NCBI GenBank assembly: GCA_030704615.1
Contig: CM060734.1
Location: 38,084,042-38,148,041 of the forward strand
Length of the DNA stretch: 64,000 bases
Source of the DNA: Takakia lepidozioides
Lineage: Eukaryota; Streptophyta; Takakiopsida; Takakiales; Takakiaceae
Direction of reading: 5' to 3'
Shown here in pieces: positions 1 through 10,660 of this stretch; positions within the stretch are counted from its first letter, which is position 1, and each line of letters begins with the position of its first letter. Both the position numbers and the translations under genes were made by a program. The notes below the pieces were generated by a model that saw only the letters and a list, made by a program, of their open reading frames with translations, ran no database searches and had not been told where the DNA came from.

Positions 1-58
1 GGAAGTCGGCCATGACTACAACTGCACAATGGACAGTGAGCAGGAACAAAATACCACC

Positions 59-829
59 TCACCTGACTGCGCCGCCTTTTGTGCCAATTATAGGAAGCTT
101 TAAGTTCGTTGTCTTCGTGGTGGCCCATGGATTACCGTCGTACTTGTGGTCCATGCCTTCGAGTTGACCTATTGGGGATGTGTTTGATGTCGGTGGAAGC
201 TCATACACGACATCACCATCAATGATCCTTGGCAAGCACTTCACCTGCTTCACTTCTACTTCTTCAGAGTTTATCTTCCCCAATTGGGATTTGGAATCAA
301 GATGGAGAAGCTTAAGGATATCTAATATGGATGGGCCGGAGTGTCCATAAGTCTTGCCAACAAACTCAGGGCGCGGCACCTTCTTGGGAGGTGAGGCAGA
401 TGCAGCCAAATTGGGTTCCACCCTTCCATTGCTGGATTTGAGAACGACACAATCCTCTGACTCCCCACTAGACAGCTCAATGCTTTCCGTTTTTTGTTGT
501 CGGGCATAAGGAACAGAAGCAACAGTTGTAGGTTCACGTGTCGTGGAATTCCTATCCAAAGTAGCAGGGACACCGAACACTCTATATCGCACTTCACCTG
601 TAAAAGGCAAAACCCACGATTTGCGGTCGTTATCTCGAATTGGATCCAAAATGCGGTATGTTGTGCCGGAACCAGCAGTGATCTCCTCCTCTTCAACAAC
701 CAAAGAGAATGGGTTGATACAAAATCTGCCCCGAATTACTTTGTCCTTTAAAAAGACATGTTGTCCCTCCGCCATCACCTTGATGTCGTCCGTGCCAGGT
801 GGGCAATTCACCAGCACAAAGGGATCCAT
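59..829 (-). CDS. Hypothetical protein, 256 aa
   Basis: An open frame of 256 codons starts MDPFVLVNCPPG and ends in GTKGGAVR. I do not recognise the family. The protein is hydrophilic, with an acidic stretch (VEEEEITAG) near residue 46 and a serine/glutamate-rich middle (ELSSGESED). I see no signal peptide, membrane segment or zinc-binding pattern. It lies on the same strand as the gypsy element that starts about 1.1 kb to its right, so it may be transposon-derived or an exon of an unknown gene. No splice sites or promoter could be assigned. Length is the main support for it being coding. Confidence 0.35.
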   Translation of the reverse strand: MDPFVLVNCPPGTDDIKVMAEGQHVFLKDKVIRGRFCINPFSLVVEEEEITAGSGTTYRILDPIRDNDRKSWVLPFTGEVRYRVFGVPATLDRNSTTREPTTVASVPYARQQKTESIELSSGESEDCVVLKSSNGRVEPNLAASASPPKKVPRPEFVGKTYGHSGPSILDILKLLHLDSKSQLGKINSEEVEVKQVKCLPRIIDGDVVYELPPTSNTSPIGQLEGMDHKYDGNPWATTKTTNLKLPIIGTKGGAVR

Positions 830-1280
830 GATCGCCTACGTCACTACTTCGCCACAGTGCTATCGAACACGCGCAGGTGTGGTACAGTGGAAAAATGCAC
901 AGAGCGTGTGGACACGGACACCCCAGTCCTACAAGAAGCAGCAAGCATGCATGGAATCTATGCAACGGACTAACGAACTATACTATCAACGGTCAGAAAT
1001 TTATGAAAATCTATCATCCGTTTGTGTTTAATACTATTTTCCATCCGTCTCCATCCATTCACGATTGTGGTGGCAACGGTCGGCGCGGATTTCAAGTACA
1101 CGAGCACACCCTATCGGCCACTTTCCCGCCACCATACAAATGTTTCTATCGCATTACCTTTGTTGAAGGAGAATAACGTTTACGAATAGAAACAGAATGT
1201 GAGGCATTACACTTAGAATGAAGACGTCTTCATTATCATATACCCTCACATCCTCCGCGACGGGTTCTATTGAAACTGTG

Positions 1281-1620
1281 GTCGGCACCGACTTCTTCCA
1301 ATTCAAAATAGAGATCGTACTAAGGCACCGGATTGGAATACCAAAAGAAATGCAGTGCTTCAAGTCATTGACGGCTTCAAGGAAACCCTAGGATATTCAC
1401 TGCAAAGGTTGGACACTAAGGCAGTTTCACGGGTATGAGGTCGTCGTGCTCGGAGCGCACATCTGCCTCCTCTTGTGAAAGTCGGCAACGATTACACTTA
1501 GATAAGAAATAAACCCACAATGTTGGTGGCTTATGGGGCCGCATTGGGTGATAATCGGCACCGACTTCAGTGAAGCCACGTCTCCATGTGTGCATCCGCC
1601 AACGGGAGTCGGCACCGACT
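1281..1620. repeat. Short palindromic motif GTCGGCACCGAC, repeated
   Basis: The palindrome GTCGGCACCGAC occurs at 1281 and 1608, with diverged copies near 1481 and 1553. The rest of 830-1660 shows no recognisable gene. The motif copies look like the inner repeats of a small non-autonomous element, but I could not find its ends. Confidence 0.4.
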
Positions 1621-1662
1621 ATCCCCTGCAATCATGAGAGCCATTGGATAATTGGGAAGTAC

Positions 1663-1972
1663 TATTAACCACTGGTTTATAACTTAGAAAAAACAGGTTA
1701 GCAGTATTACTGCCCATTTCCTAAGACATGCAACAGAGGTTGTCCGATGGTATGGTTTCAGAAACTATTACGAAGTAATCGTTTTAAGGATAGCTAAACC
1801 CTGAACATCATATGAATGTATCTCCACGGAGGCTGCTTAATCCTATTGATTAAGCTTAACTTATAGTCTCTTTGACATGAGAGATCTTAGTCGTAAAGAC
1901 TACAGTTATTCCATTCATGCAAACAATTGATAGTCAAGGCAAAACAAGAACTATCCTGAGTATGATGCACTC
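1663..1972 (-). mobile_element. Truncated LTR, same family as the LTR at 25.1 kb
   Basis: This stretch aligns base for base, with scattered changes, to the first 300 bases of the LTR at 25108-25990. Shared landmarks include TTTCCTAAGACATGCAACAG and TACGAAGTAATCGTTTTAAG. Its left end (TATTAACC) corresponds to the LTR terminus TGTTAACT. On the right it stops at about 1972, where the gag-protease sequence of another gypsy element begins. It is an internally truncated LTR. The flanking bases do not match the flank of the 25-kb LTR, so the two are not an obvious pair from one insertion. Confidence 0.8.
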
Positions 1973-1974
1973 CA

Positions 1975-3429
1975 TCGATCTTGCAGATGGTGAAGTTCTC
2001 ACGTCCCTCCCAACTCCCCAGTTGAAGAGGAACATCAAACGCCAACCTTGTCGCCAATTGCGGTTCTCCTTTGGCAGAACGCACCTCAATAGAGGCCCCC
2101 ACGTCACTTGTCGGGAGTCCCAGCTTTTGTGCCGTTGCCGGTGTTATGAAGGAGTACGACGCTCCTGTGTCCACCAACAACGACACGTTAGTTCCGGATA
2201 TTATCCCATCCACGAACAATAACTGACTCCCTTTACGTAAGGCGTCAGTTTCCTGATACAACTCACAAAAAAATTTGCCTACCTTGCAAGTCCTGGCGAC
2301 CACCGCTTCCACCAAGCGACTGATGGTATCTTCCGACAGCTCTGTGGTCGCCCAAGTCATGTTCAATTGTCGGGGCTTTGTGCACTTCTTAGCCATGTGC
2401 CCGGGCTCCCCGTAATTAAACACACTCCATCAAAGGTCGCCTTCTGTCCGCCATAGGCCGCTCCACCCGCTTTTCCTTTCGAAGCACCGGGTGCCGCCTT
2501 GACTTGTGAGGGCCCTCCCTTCGATTTCCACGTGCCAATGTCGCCGCGTGGCCTATCCCACTTCTTTTCCGATCGGAAGGAGTCACCTTCCCGCCAGGTC
2601 TTCTTGTGGTTCAGCTCCGTACGGCCTTGACTTTCACCCTTAGGGACATCCGAGAAACATTCAGCCCTCTCAATTGCCTCGTTCAAAGTCTTAGGTGGCT
2701 TCTCCTCCAACTTCCGCCTGGCCCATGGGGCCAGTTCCGCCACAAAGTTGAAGACCATTTCTGGTTCCGCCATGTCCGCGACTTCGAGCAACAGCACATT
2801 GAAAGCCTGGACATATCCCCGAATGTCATCTGTTTGCTTCAAATTCCTCATCTTGTCCCAGGCGAGCCAGGACGCGTTGAGGGGCACAAATTGCCTCTTC
2901 ATCAATTCCTTGAACCCACTCTAGTTCAAGGTTTCCGGGCTTGGACCTTGGTCGTGAAGGCGTGCTGAGCATAGCCCCTCAAATAGGTGGGAGCCACTTC
3001 CACCCGATCCTCGTCACTCAACTTGGCCGCCCGGAAGTACTGCTCTAGCTCCAAGAGCCAGGTGTTGAGTGCATTCCGATTTCGGACGCCCTCGAAGGTG
3101 CCGGGTTCCTTAGGCTTCACCTTAAACTTTGCCTTAGTGGAAGTGGCATTAGCCGCCTTCAACACGTCTTTCAACGTCCCGCCAAATTGCACCAACAACC
3201 CTTCCCAAAATGCTGCCGGCATGGGAGACATCTGTTGGTCGGTCGGAGCTCTCAGGGATTCCTCGGGCTCCGACTCCTCAGATTCCTCCCGCTCTTGAGC
3301 GGCCTCGTTTTCGGAAACATGCATCGCTTCCTCAAACGGCCGCCTCGGTGACACGTCGCCCCCATCGGGCTCACCAGGATCATCATCTTTTGGGCCGTTC
3401 CGCTTTGGCTTTGGCTTGCTCGACCCCAT
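1975..3429 (-). pseudogene. Ty3/gypsy gag and protease, broken (element 1)
   Basis: The reading starts MGSSKPKPKRNG just inside the primer-binding site. It has an acidic N-terminal region, then a capsid-like stretch (NTWLLELEQYFRAAKLSD, and further on LAWDKMRNLKQ), a zinc-knuckle region, and an aspartic protease with the catalytic LVDTGASYSFIT motif. The frame breaks near 2915 and again at the zinc knuckle near 2410, where the second cysteine of CX2C reads as tyrosine (CFNYGEPGHMAKKC). The element is cut off shortly after the protease at 1972-1975 by an unrelated LTR fragment, so reverse transcriptase, RNase H and integrase are absent. It should be inactive. Family assignment is firm from order and motifs. 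Confidence 0.85.
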
Positions 3430-3470
3430 GATGAGGCCAATCCCAAGGACGATCACGTACTGAACTCTAA

Positions 3471-3482
3471 GCTCTGATACCA
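3471..3482 (-). other. Primer-binding site, initiator tRNA-Met type
   Basis: Read on the minus strand this is TGGTATCAGAGC, the usual plant retrotransposon primer site complementary to the 3' end of initiator tRNA-Met. It lies two bases inside the LTR at 3485 and about 40 bases upstream of the gag start, which fixes the orientation of element 1. Confidence 0.9.
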
Positions 3483-3484
3483 AG

Positions 3485-4205
3485 TGTCGCGCACCTCACT
3501 TCGGTAAGCTCCCCCCTCAAGTCATAGTTACTCGCTTGATGCGCGCGCCTAACTCCCAACCTGGCCGCCGGGCCAACTTGGAGCTCCGGCTGCTCACCGG
3601 GGCATAACGGTCCCCCCTTTGATCTCCCAAAGAACCCTCCAACGGTTTGGAACCAGCGGAATTCCCTTTGGTAGTTGGCAGTCCGGAACAGCTCCCCACT
3701 CTTTGGTCGCTTTCCGGCTCGCTCGCTTACTCACTAGCTTTGGTCACCAACGGGCTTGCACCGTTCTCGGGGTTACTACTCCCTATATATACTTCTGTAG
3801 CTGTCCACGGGGGTTTCACAAACAACCATGCCATTTTATGGCGAACCACCACGAACACCCTCGACTCCCGGTGATGAGTCGCGGTGTTGGCTTACCCACC
3901 ACAGCCCCTATGGACCGTGATGAGTCCCAAGACTCCCCACGACTCCCACCACGAGGTCTCCGCCCCAGGGTGAGTCCTATGCCACCCCCACTAAGTCCCG
4001 CTAAGCTACCACCACCCCTTGTGGAACCACCCCCACCGCAACCCAGTGTGCGGGGCTTCACCTAGTGAGCGCCTCCGCCTCCTTGAGTGCCTTGGGCACT
4101 CAAGGGTGCTTCAGCCCCCCATACCTATCGTTGCCACTGCCCCCACCACAGGGGCAGCCCCTCTTGTGTCCCGACCCCCTGCCCTCAAGGCAAAGGGCCG
4201 CGACA
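3485..4205 (-). mobile_element. 5' LTR of gypsy element 1
   Basis: The 721-bp LTR is bounded by the inverted ends TGTCGCG and CGCGACA and abuts the primer-binding site. A TATA-like CTATATATAC at 3782-3791 lies in the right place for minus-strand transcription into gag. No second copy is visible in the window, consistent with truncation of the element at 1972. Confidence 0.85.
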
Positions 4206-4800
4206 TTGTGGGTTTTGTTCCTTGGAATCATGGAGGTCTATACATGCTTCTACTATTTTGTGTTCGTACTCCTTTGGTGAGTATCAATACCTTCGCAGCT
4301 TCTTTAACCATGTCTGGTGCACAAAGGAGACCCAGTTAGGTCTACCCTTCTCACAAACATCCTCCATCAATTCAGAAGACTGGAAACGAACAGGAAACTA
4401 TGCGAGAAGACTTAAAACAACAAGAAAAACTCTCAGTGGAAGAAGAGGCGAGGACGAACACAGAAAGAAAAGAAGAAATAAATAATATGAGAAAGAGTAC
4501 TTCGCAGTTGGAGGAACCGTTGCGTACTTACGGGAGCCCTTGTATTCGTGACGCTTGGGAGCTCAGGAGGACTCTTTGAATCTGCGGAAGGATGGCGGTC
4601 TGCTCGCAGTGGTCATGGCAGACCGAGGTGGGGTCAACAACGGGAAATGGAGATGGAGGGCACTGAAACAAAAATGCGCATGAAAAAGGCAGAGAGACGC
4701 ATCGGAAGACCATACGACTCGTGTGAAGAAGAAGTTCAAACTAACATCAGACGGGCCATGTAGAACGACGTGGCGCGTCATCATTGGCGCCGGTAGCGCC
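4206..4800. other. No gene recognised
   Basis: This is the flank of the LTR. Short open frames here are proline-rich or low-complexity and match nothing I know. I see no coding signal. Confidence 0.5.
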
Positions 4801-4809
4801 GTCATGCAT

Positions 4810-5660
4810 TTAAGACGAACAGCAGACCCATTCTCCAGCAGACTGTTCAGCGGACATGCAGAACATTGTGCATCATTGGGGCCGCATGCGCTGTCCACGC
4901 ATTTAATAGGTCCGGCAGACCCACTGTCCAGCAGACTGCCAGGTGCCCACTTCCCATCAGATTGCTGCTGCAACCGGCTGCCGGGCAGCGTCGACCAGCA
5001 GACTTTGACGTGCTGGAAATGACGGCCCAACAAACCCACCTCAAACAGACTTGCCGCACACCAGACTTGGCGAACTGGTAGCCGAATAGACTGATATCCC
5101 AAGAGAGCGACTGTCATGCTTGCCGTTGTCGTCGCATTTAAGAGGGTCCACCACACTCCCACGTTCTGATGTGGATGGCCCAACAGACCCAGTACAAACA
5201 GACTTGTGGCAGTCGAATAGACTGAAGTGGCAGTCCAGCAGACGGTCTGAAGTCTAGCAGTGGCAGTCCAGCAGTCCCAAAAGAGCCTTTGTCCTGCGAA
5301 AGATGATTTAATTGGTGTAGGAGACTTGGACGTGATGCAAAGTCCGGCCGAACAGACCCACTGTGAACAGACTGGCGGCACAAGAGACTGATAAAGTGGC
5401 GTCTGACAGACAGACACATATTGGAAGAGACAGATTTTCAAGTCACCGTCGAGAGAAGAAACTGAGCATAAAAGCGTCATATCCAATGCAGTGGTGGGCC
5501 ACTAGAGCCAACGCGAACAGACTCGTAGCAGAACAGATTGATAAAGTGAATCTCTAATATCGATACAGATCCAATGTCTCGCCCACGGATGGTTCAATAG
5601 ACTCAGGAGAGAAGAAGCGAGAAGACTGACGGGAGAAGAGACTGAGGATAAACAAGAAAC
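4810..5660. repeat. CAGACTG/CAGACCC-rich repeat tract
   Basis: Variants of AGCAGACTG, AACAGACT and CAGACCCA occur every 20-60 bases throughout, for example AGCAGACCC and CAGCAGACTG near 4820-4850 and AACAGACCCA near 5190 and 5350. The spacing is irregular, so it is not a satellite. It resembles the subterminal motif region of a DNA transposon. Related motifs (CGGACTGG, CAGTCCGCTC) recur at 6390-6480 and 9340-9470. Confidence 0.5.
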
Positions 5661-6350
5661 TCGATTGTCCTCAACTGTCCTCATCGTGTCGATGGACATG
5701 ATTCAGTCCTACGGGCCATGCACACTTGCGGAATGTCAGCACATGTCTCAGCGTGGTTCCGCAGGTGTAAATGGATGTTTGAGGACCGTATGACAAGATC
5801 TTGCAGTCTGCTGCCAACCCTTCTATCATGTAATCTGGATCCTTGACAAAGCATTGGATCTTCGGGATTTCCATTATGCTAAACTTCTGCACACTCTTGC
5901 ACGTCGTTTTACTTCGTCCCCTAAACAGTCCCATCGTCCGATATGAAATTTGCAATGTATACACGCCCCATGTGCATATGCTTCCACGATTTCTGCCCTC
6001 GTGGGGTCCGTTGCAGTACGAAGGGGTATCATGAGGGACCAGAAGCAGATGACGATATGGAGGACAAATAAAGCAGTAGCGATTTTATGACATACAAGCA
6101 TACCATAAAGCCTAACCTTCCCTAAAGCACAACAAGAAAGCCAAAATGGTGGAAGCATATGCACGATGGTAGCTGTAGAGCCCGGCCTGCCAGTGCTGTC
6201 ATGTTCAGGCACACCCTTCATCATCATCAACGTCGCTCGTGCACAAGAAGAAGACGGCGTGCGTGGAAACGCCCGCAACATCCGACAACAAATAGCCCTC
6301 AAAAGAGAGAGGTCGATTTTGGTGGCAGGGTTTAGATTTTCCCAGCCCTA
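5661..6350. other. No gene recognised
   Basis: A minus-strand open frame of 97 codons (5671-5964) and a shorter frame of 63 codons on the opposite strand overlap here. Neither has a motif I recognise. Nothing further can be supported. Confidence 0.4.
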
Positions 6351-6359
6351 AGGGCTCGA

Positions 6360-6690
6360 ATGGGTTTTGAAAGGACGGTCCAGATCCGGCGCTGTCGGCG
6401 GACTGGATGGCCACGGACTGGAGGGCAGACTGGAGGCCAGCGGACTGATAGCAGACTGGAGGGCAACGGACTGGGGGGGGGGCAGGGCTGCCGCGGGCAC
6501 GGCTCGGCGACCGCGCGCAACGCCGGGCGAGGAGTCCTGTGGGGGGAGCCGGGCGTCCGTGCGCAGGGCCCACCGTCAGCTCGCGGCCATAACGACCCAA
6601 TTATTGTAAAATGAGAGGTTACTACAAAATGGCTATGATGAGTCAGATAAGCGCGAGCTGACTGGGCCACACCAGTCCAGCCATTCTTTT
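6360..6690. repeat. GC-rich repeat with CGGACTGG motifs
   Basis: The left half carries spaced ACTGGATGG, GGACTGGAGG and GGACTGATAG motifs and a run of G near 6473. The right half (TTGTAAAATGAGAGG through GATGAGTCAGATAAGC) matches, in inverse orientation, sequence near 8820-8870 and 45070-45125. It is therefore part of a dispersed repeat family and not unique DNA. The flank 6690-6950 holds nothing recognisable. Confidence 0.5.
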
Positions 6691-6952
6691 AGTGGCGAAT
6701 AATTGCCAGATTTCGACCTCGTGCGGGTCTTGGCGACAGGGGTAAAGGGAAATGAGGCTGAAAAATCATCACTTTTCGCCAGAAGCTAATATGATGGGCC
6801 CACCATTCGCTATAGGGGCCGCCACAGGGAAGCACATGGCGCCATATTGAGTGAAGAAAGTTTACAGCAGGAGCCAGATCCCACCGACCACGTGCATGAC
6901 ATCGCCGCATTCGCGGGAGACGTGGAGCCAGCTATGTTGCCCATTTTTGTAC

Positions 6953-6971
6953 ATATATATATATATATATA
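6953..6971. repeat. (AT)n microsatellite
   Basis: About nine uninterrupted AT dinucleotides. Confidence 0.9.
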
Positions 6972-7027
6972 GGTAAGTATAGTATAATCTGTATAGATAG
7001 ACTTTGTAGTGAAATGTTTGTAACATG

Positions 7028-7112
7028 TGTATGGGTAGCTTAGTGGTAAACACCTCCTTTCCTAGCCAATCGCCTTGGTGTGGAATTCCTAACACCTCAA
7101 CGCTTTTTTTAT
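7028..7112 (+). mobile_element. tRNA-derived SINE-like sequence
   Basis: GTAGCTTAGTGGTAAAC fits the pol III A box (TRGYNNARNGG) of a tRNA-derived SINE. A B-box-like GTGTGGAATTCC follows about 35 bases later. No clear 3' tail or target duplication is visible. The following 7120-7580 shows no gene. Confidence 0.4.
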
Positions 7113-7581
7113 AGCAACCTTGGTTTGGATGATACAATTCCTAAATATGAAAAAAGTGGCTGCGGAGGAGGGCCAAAGGGTGATTGCAGAGGAGGATGAT
7201 AATCAAAAGGGTGGCAGAGGGTGGAATGAGAATGTCATTTATTCATTGGGATGAAAGGGAACATGTCAGCAAGTTTAGGACAAAAAAACCTAAAACACAC
7301 ATCTTCTTCCTTCTTTCATTTTTTTCCTCTCCTCTCTTTAGGCCTTAGGGCTGGTTGCAAGTTGCATAGCCTGCTTTCGCATGCACTTTATGTTAGTATT
7401 AGTAATCACTCAAGGCTGCGATTAAAGAGAGCAAACATTGATACTTCTTATCTATGTGCCATGGAGCATTAGGCAGGGTCTTTTTGGGCCAGGGTTTCAA
7501 TATAGCCACTTAGTGTAGATGACTGAAATGCAATATAAGCCAATTTGAGGTTTTCTACTTATGAATGGTGGTTTTAAATTT

Positions 7582-7699
7582 TTTTGGTGGTGTTTGCATA
7601 ATTTCTGCCTAGTCTCCAATGATGCCTGAAAAACCCCTGCTAGGGGTTCAGGCCTCATTGGAGACTAGTTGCAGAATTCATTCCAAAACACCACCAAAA
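7582..7699. repeat. Long hairpin, about 55-nt arms
   Basis: The two arms are inverted copies. The inner parts CTAGTCTCCAATGA (7609-7622) and TCATTGGAGACTAG (7655-7668) are perfect. The outer parts TTTTGGTGGTGTTT and AAAACACCACCAAAA also pair, with bulges between. The loop is about 10 nt around CTGCTAG. It has the size and imperfect pairing of a miRNA precursor or a small foldback MITE. Expression cannot be judged from sequence. Confidence 0.6.
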
Positions 7700-7822
7700 T
7701 CTCATATTATCGCCAGCCATTTCCACTATGCATTTTGTACAAGCGCCAGACATGCTCCTCTAAGGTTCTAATGGATGCCATTGTTGTACATACCTTAAGA
7801 GAAACGCTGCACCAGTCCCCAG

Positions 7823-8795
7823 GGAGTGCCGGCAGTACGTCGACCGACATGAGGCAACCCGAGGCCGGGTTTGCCATTAAGGCACAGGAACTTGGGAAGT
7901 GGCGCATGGTCACGAGGCTCTTCGTAGTGGCGCATGCTCAAGAATTGGGGCAATGGCTGGCCTGACCCTTTTTTGTCACGAGGTTTTTGCTTAGCACTGG
8001 ATCAAGGATGGGCTGACCCAAAAATAACCTTACACGTAGATGCCTACCTGGTCCTATACAGTGCCTTTATAAGTTTTACGGACACTTGATGAGTGCTTAA
8101 TGTAAGAGAGGACGGATCTGACACTTTTCACGGTCAGGATCGCGTCTGGAGGCGCAGATGTGACGCACTATCTTGTCTGCAGTCATTTGCGCATCATCCT
8201 GGCCACCCCAGTATCTCCGGTCATCGATTTCCCCGCTGACAACACCTCGTCCTTTAAGAAGGAGATTCGAGGAAGACTAGGGCCCTGCAGTAAAGGCTGC
8301 TGACTGTAATGTCCGCTTTATTACAAAGAGATAAACTCAGCGTGGAAAGCGATTACCGGATATACTGGGGTGCCCTGGATGATGCGCAATGACTGCAGAC
8401 AAGCTAATCGATTACAGCGTCACATCTGCGCTCCTAGTCCAGACGCGATCCTGACCGTGAAAATCGTCAGATCCGTCCTCTCCACATTAAGGACTCATCA
8501 AGTGCGTGTAAAACTGTTAAAGCCACTTTTAGGGCCAGGTAGGCTTCAGCTGGGCATCAATGTATTAAAGTGTTTTTGGGGTCAGCCCATCCTTGATCCA
8601 TGTCTCCTAAGCAAAAACCTCGTGACAAAGGGATCAGGCCAGCCGTTAACTTTCCCCACCTCTTAAACTCGCAATACGCAAGAGCCTCGTGAGCATGCGC
8701 ACTTGCGCACTTCCCAAGTTCCTGTGCCTTAATGGGCCACTTGGCACACCCGGCCTCGGGTTGCCATCATGTTGGCCGACGTGCTGCCGGCAGTA
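7823..8795. mobile_element. Foldback (palindromic) repeat of about 1 kb
   Basis: 7823-8245 and 8335-8795 are inverted copies of each other. Shared blocks include GATGATGCGCAA, CACATCTGCG, GCGATCCTGACCGTGAAAA, AGCCCATCCTTGATCCA and AACTTGGGAAGT. A third copy in the orientation of the right arm lies at 44610-45060, inside a TIR element. No transposase is encoded. Short frames inside are repeat-derived. Confidence 0.75.
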
Positions 8796-8799
8796 GCAA

Positions 8800-9164
8800 C
8801 ATGCATTTGGACTGTGCCCGGTAGCTCACATTTATCTGACTCATCATAGCCATTTGTAGTACCGAGGATAAGCCTGTTGTCACTGTCACTTGTCAGCGTA
8901 GGGCCTCCTGAGCCCCTCTTGACAGGTGATGCTGGATTGTAATATGGATATCCCAAATCCAGCATGTGGACCGTACGGTTGCACTGCAGCTTGAAGGTGT
9001 GAAATGCCTCTCATTGTTTGATAATTGGGATTTGAACGAGAGCACGTGTGGTTGTGGCGGGGCCCGCGTGTGGCGCAGGGGAAGAAAGAGGGAGCGAGTC
9101 TGTTGGGCCCACAAAACGCCTCAAGATATGTAGGTAAATAATTAATTATTTCAAGCGTTTGTAG
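8800..9164. other. No gene; part of dispersed repeat
   Basis: 8820-8870 matches copies near 6620-6680 and 45070-45125 (TATCTGACTCATCATAGCCA). No coding signal is visible. Confidence 0.5.
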
Positions 9165-9240
9165 AAAGCACCAGCTAGTGTGATGGTAAATGGTAATTTG
9201 TGACGAATGGGAGGTCTGTTACTCGAATCCTGGCAGGTGA
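9165..9240 (+). mobile_element. Possible SINE head
   Basis: AGCTAGTGTGATGGTAAATGG resembles an A box, and GTTACTCGAATCC resembles a B box at tRNA-like spacing. It directly precedes the tandem duplication at 9241. Weak evidence. Confidence 0.3.
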
Positions 9241-10067
9241 CATTGTGGCATTAATGTGTGTGTTAATTATAAATATATATTTTGTTTGAAGAGGGTATGA
9301 AGGTTGGAGTTAGGCGCTCGCCAGTTGGAGTCCATTGTTGGTCAGTCCACTCGCCAGCCAATCGTCAGTCCGCCGGTCAGTCCGCTCGTCACTCGCCAGT
9401 CTGCTGGTCAGTCCGCTCGCCAGTTGGAATCAGACTCTTGAGGGTTTGGCTAGTCTGCTAGAAGGTCAGTCGCCGTTAAAGAACTAGGATTTGGAAAAAA
9501 TTCAGAATCTAGACCCGGTGAAAGGGGGGTGGGTTCATCACCCCATGGGCCGTACTGGCGGGGCCCATAGGTGCATTCAAGTCCCAATTATTAAAAAATG
9601 AGAGGAGTGTGAAAGCGCCTCTCCATTTTATGCGGCGGTCCTAATATAGAGACGTTGGACATTGTGGCATTAATGTGTGTGTTAATTATAAATATATATT
9701 TTGTTTGAAGAGGGTATGAAGGTTGGAGTTAGGCGCTCGCCAGTTGGAGTCCATTGTTGGTCAGTCCACTCGCCAGCCAATCGTCAGTCCGCTCGTCACT
9801 CGCCAGTCTGCTGGTCAGTCCGCTCGCCAGTTGGAATCAGACTCTTGAGGGTTTGGCTAGTCTGCTAGAAGGTCAGTCGCCGTTAAAGAACTAGGATTTG
9901 GAAAAAATTCAGAATCTAGACCCGGTGAAAGGGGGGTGGGTTCATCACCCCATGGGCCGTACTGGCGGGGCCCATAGGTGCATTCAAGTCCCAATTATTA
10001 AAAAATGAGAGGAGTGTGAAAGCGCCTCTCCATTTTATGCGGCGGTCCTAATATAGAGACGTTGGTC
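9241..10067. repeat. Tandem duplication, two units of about 0.41 kb
   Basis: Unit one (9241-9659, 419 bp) and unit two (9660-10067) are nearly identical. The clear difference is a 12-bp loss (around CCGCCGGTCAGT) in unit two. Each unit contains repeated GTCAGTCC / CGCCAGT motifs, then GGGCCGTACTGGCGGGGCCC and AATTATTAAAAAATGAGAGG. The near identity implies a recent duplication. No ORF of note is present. Confidence 0.9.
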
Positions 10068-10118
10068 GGGTGGTGGGCCCACCTCTCATTCACAGACGAG
10101 CAAAGGACTTCGACGTTT

Positions 10119-10430
10119 TTTTGGCTTAGGAAATTTACAACTTGATCCATGCAGGTAGTTACAAGAGTTCCTGCATGGAGATAGAATAGGCTAAACTGCC
10201 TCCATGCAAATAATCACAAACTACGTACGTGGAGATAAAGATAAAGATAAAGATAAAGATTCTTTAACGATAGTCCCAATTTTTGGCTTAGGAAATTTAC
10301 AACTTGCTCCATGCAGGTAGTTACAAGAGTTCATGCAGGGAGGTAGAATAGGCTAAACTGCCTCCATGCAAATAATCACAAACTACGTACATGGAGATAA
10401 AGATAAAGATTCTTTAACGATAGTCCCAAT
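10119..10430. repeat. Tandem duplication with GATAAA microsatellite
   Basis: Two units of about 155 bp (10119-10279 and 10280-10430) each begin TTTTGGCTTAGGAAATTT and end GATTCTTTAACGATAGTCCC. They contain inverted CCATGCAGGTAG / CTGCCTCCATG blocks. The GATAAA repeat has five units in the first copy and two to three in the second. The GATAAA run plus TCTTTAACG also ends the SINE-like repeat at 61003. Confidence 0.85.
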
Positions 10431-10460
10431 CAAGGTGCACATTAGAAAAGGCCCGGGAGT

Positions 10461-10660
10461 TTAATGCGACCCCTTCGGTCCTGCCTGCGTGGCACCCCCG
10501 CCACCCCAGCCGCACCCCCTTCTGCGCGGCTCGCGGTCGTTGCGCCCCGGCGCCAGCCCACCCCTCACGCCCCCCCCCCCCCCCCCCCCCCCCGGCACCC
10601 CGCACCCCCTGCCCGCCCGCCCTCCCCGCCCCCCCCCCGCCGCCGGCCCGTCACCACACC
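10461..10660. repeat. GC-rich tract with poly-C run
   Basis: A run of about 24 C lies at 10570-10593, within very GC-rich sequence full of CCGCC and CCCGCC. The open frames across it are proline- or glycine-rich artefacts of composition. 10660-11110 contains a TTCAAATTTCAAAATTCAAA-type palindrome near 10842-10872 but no gene. Confidence 0.8.

Noticed and set aside
5671-5964. 97-codon minus-strand ORF
   Set aside because: No family recognised and no splice partners visible.
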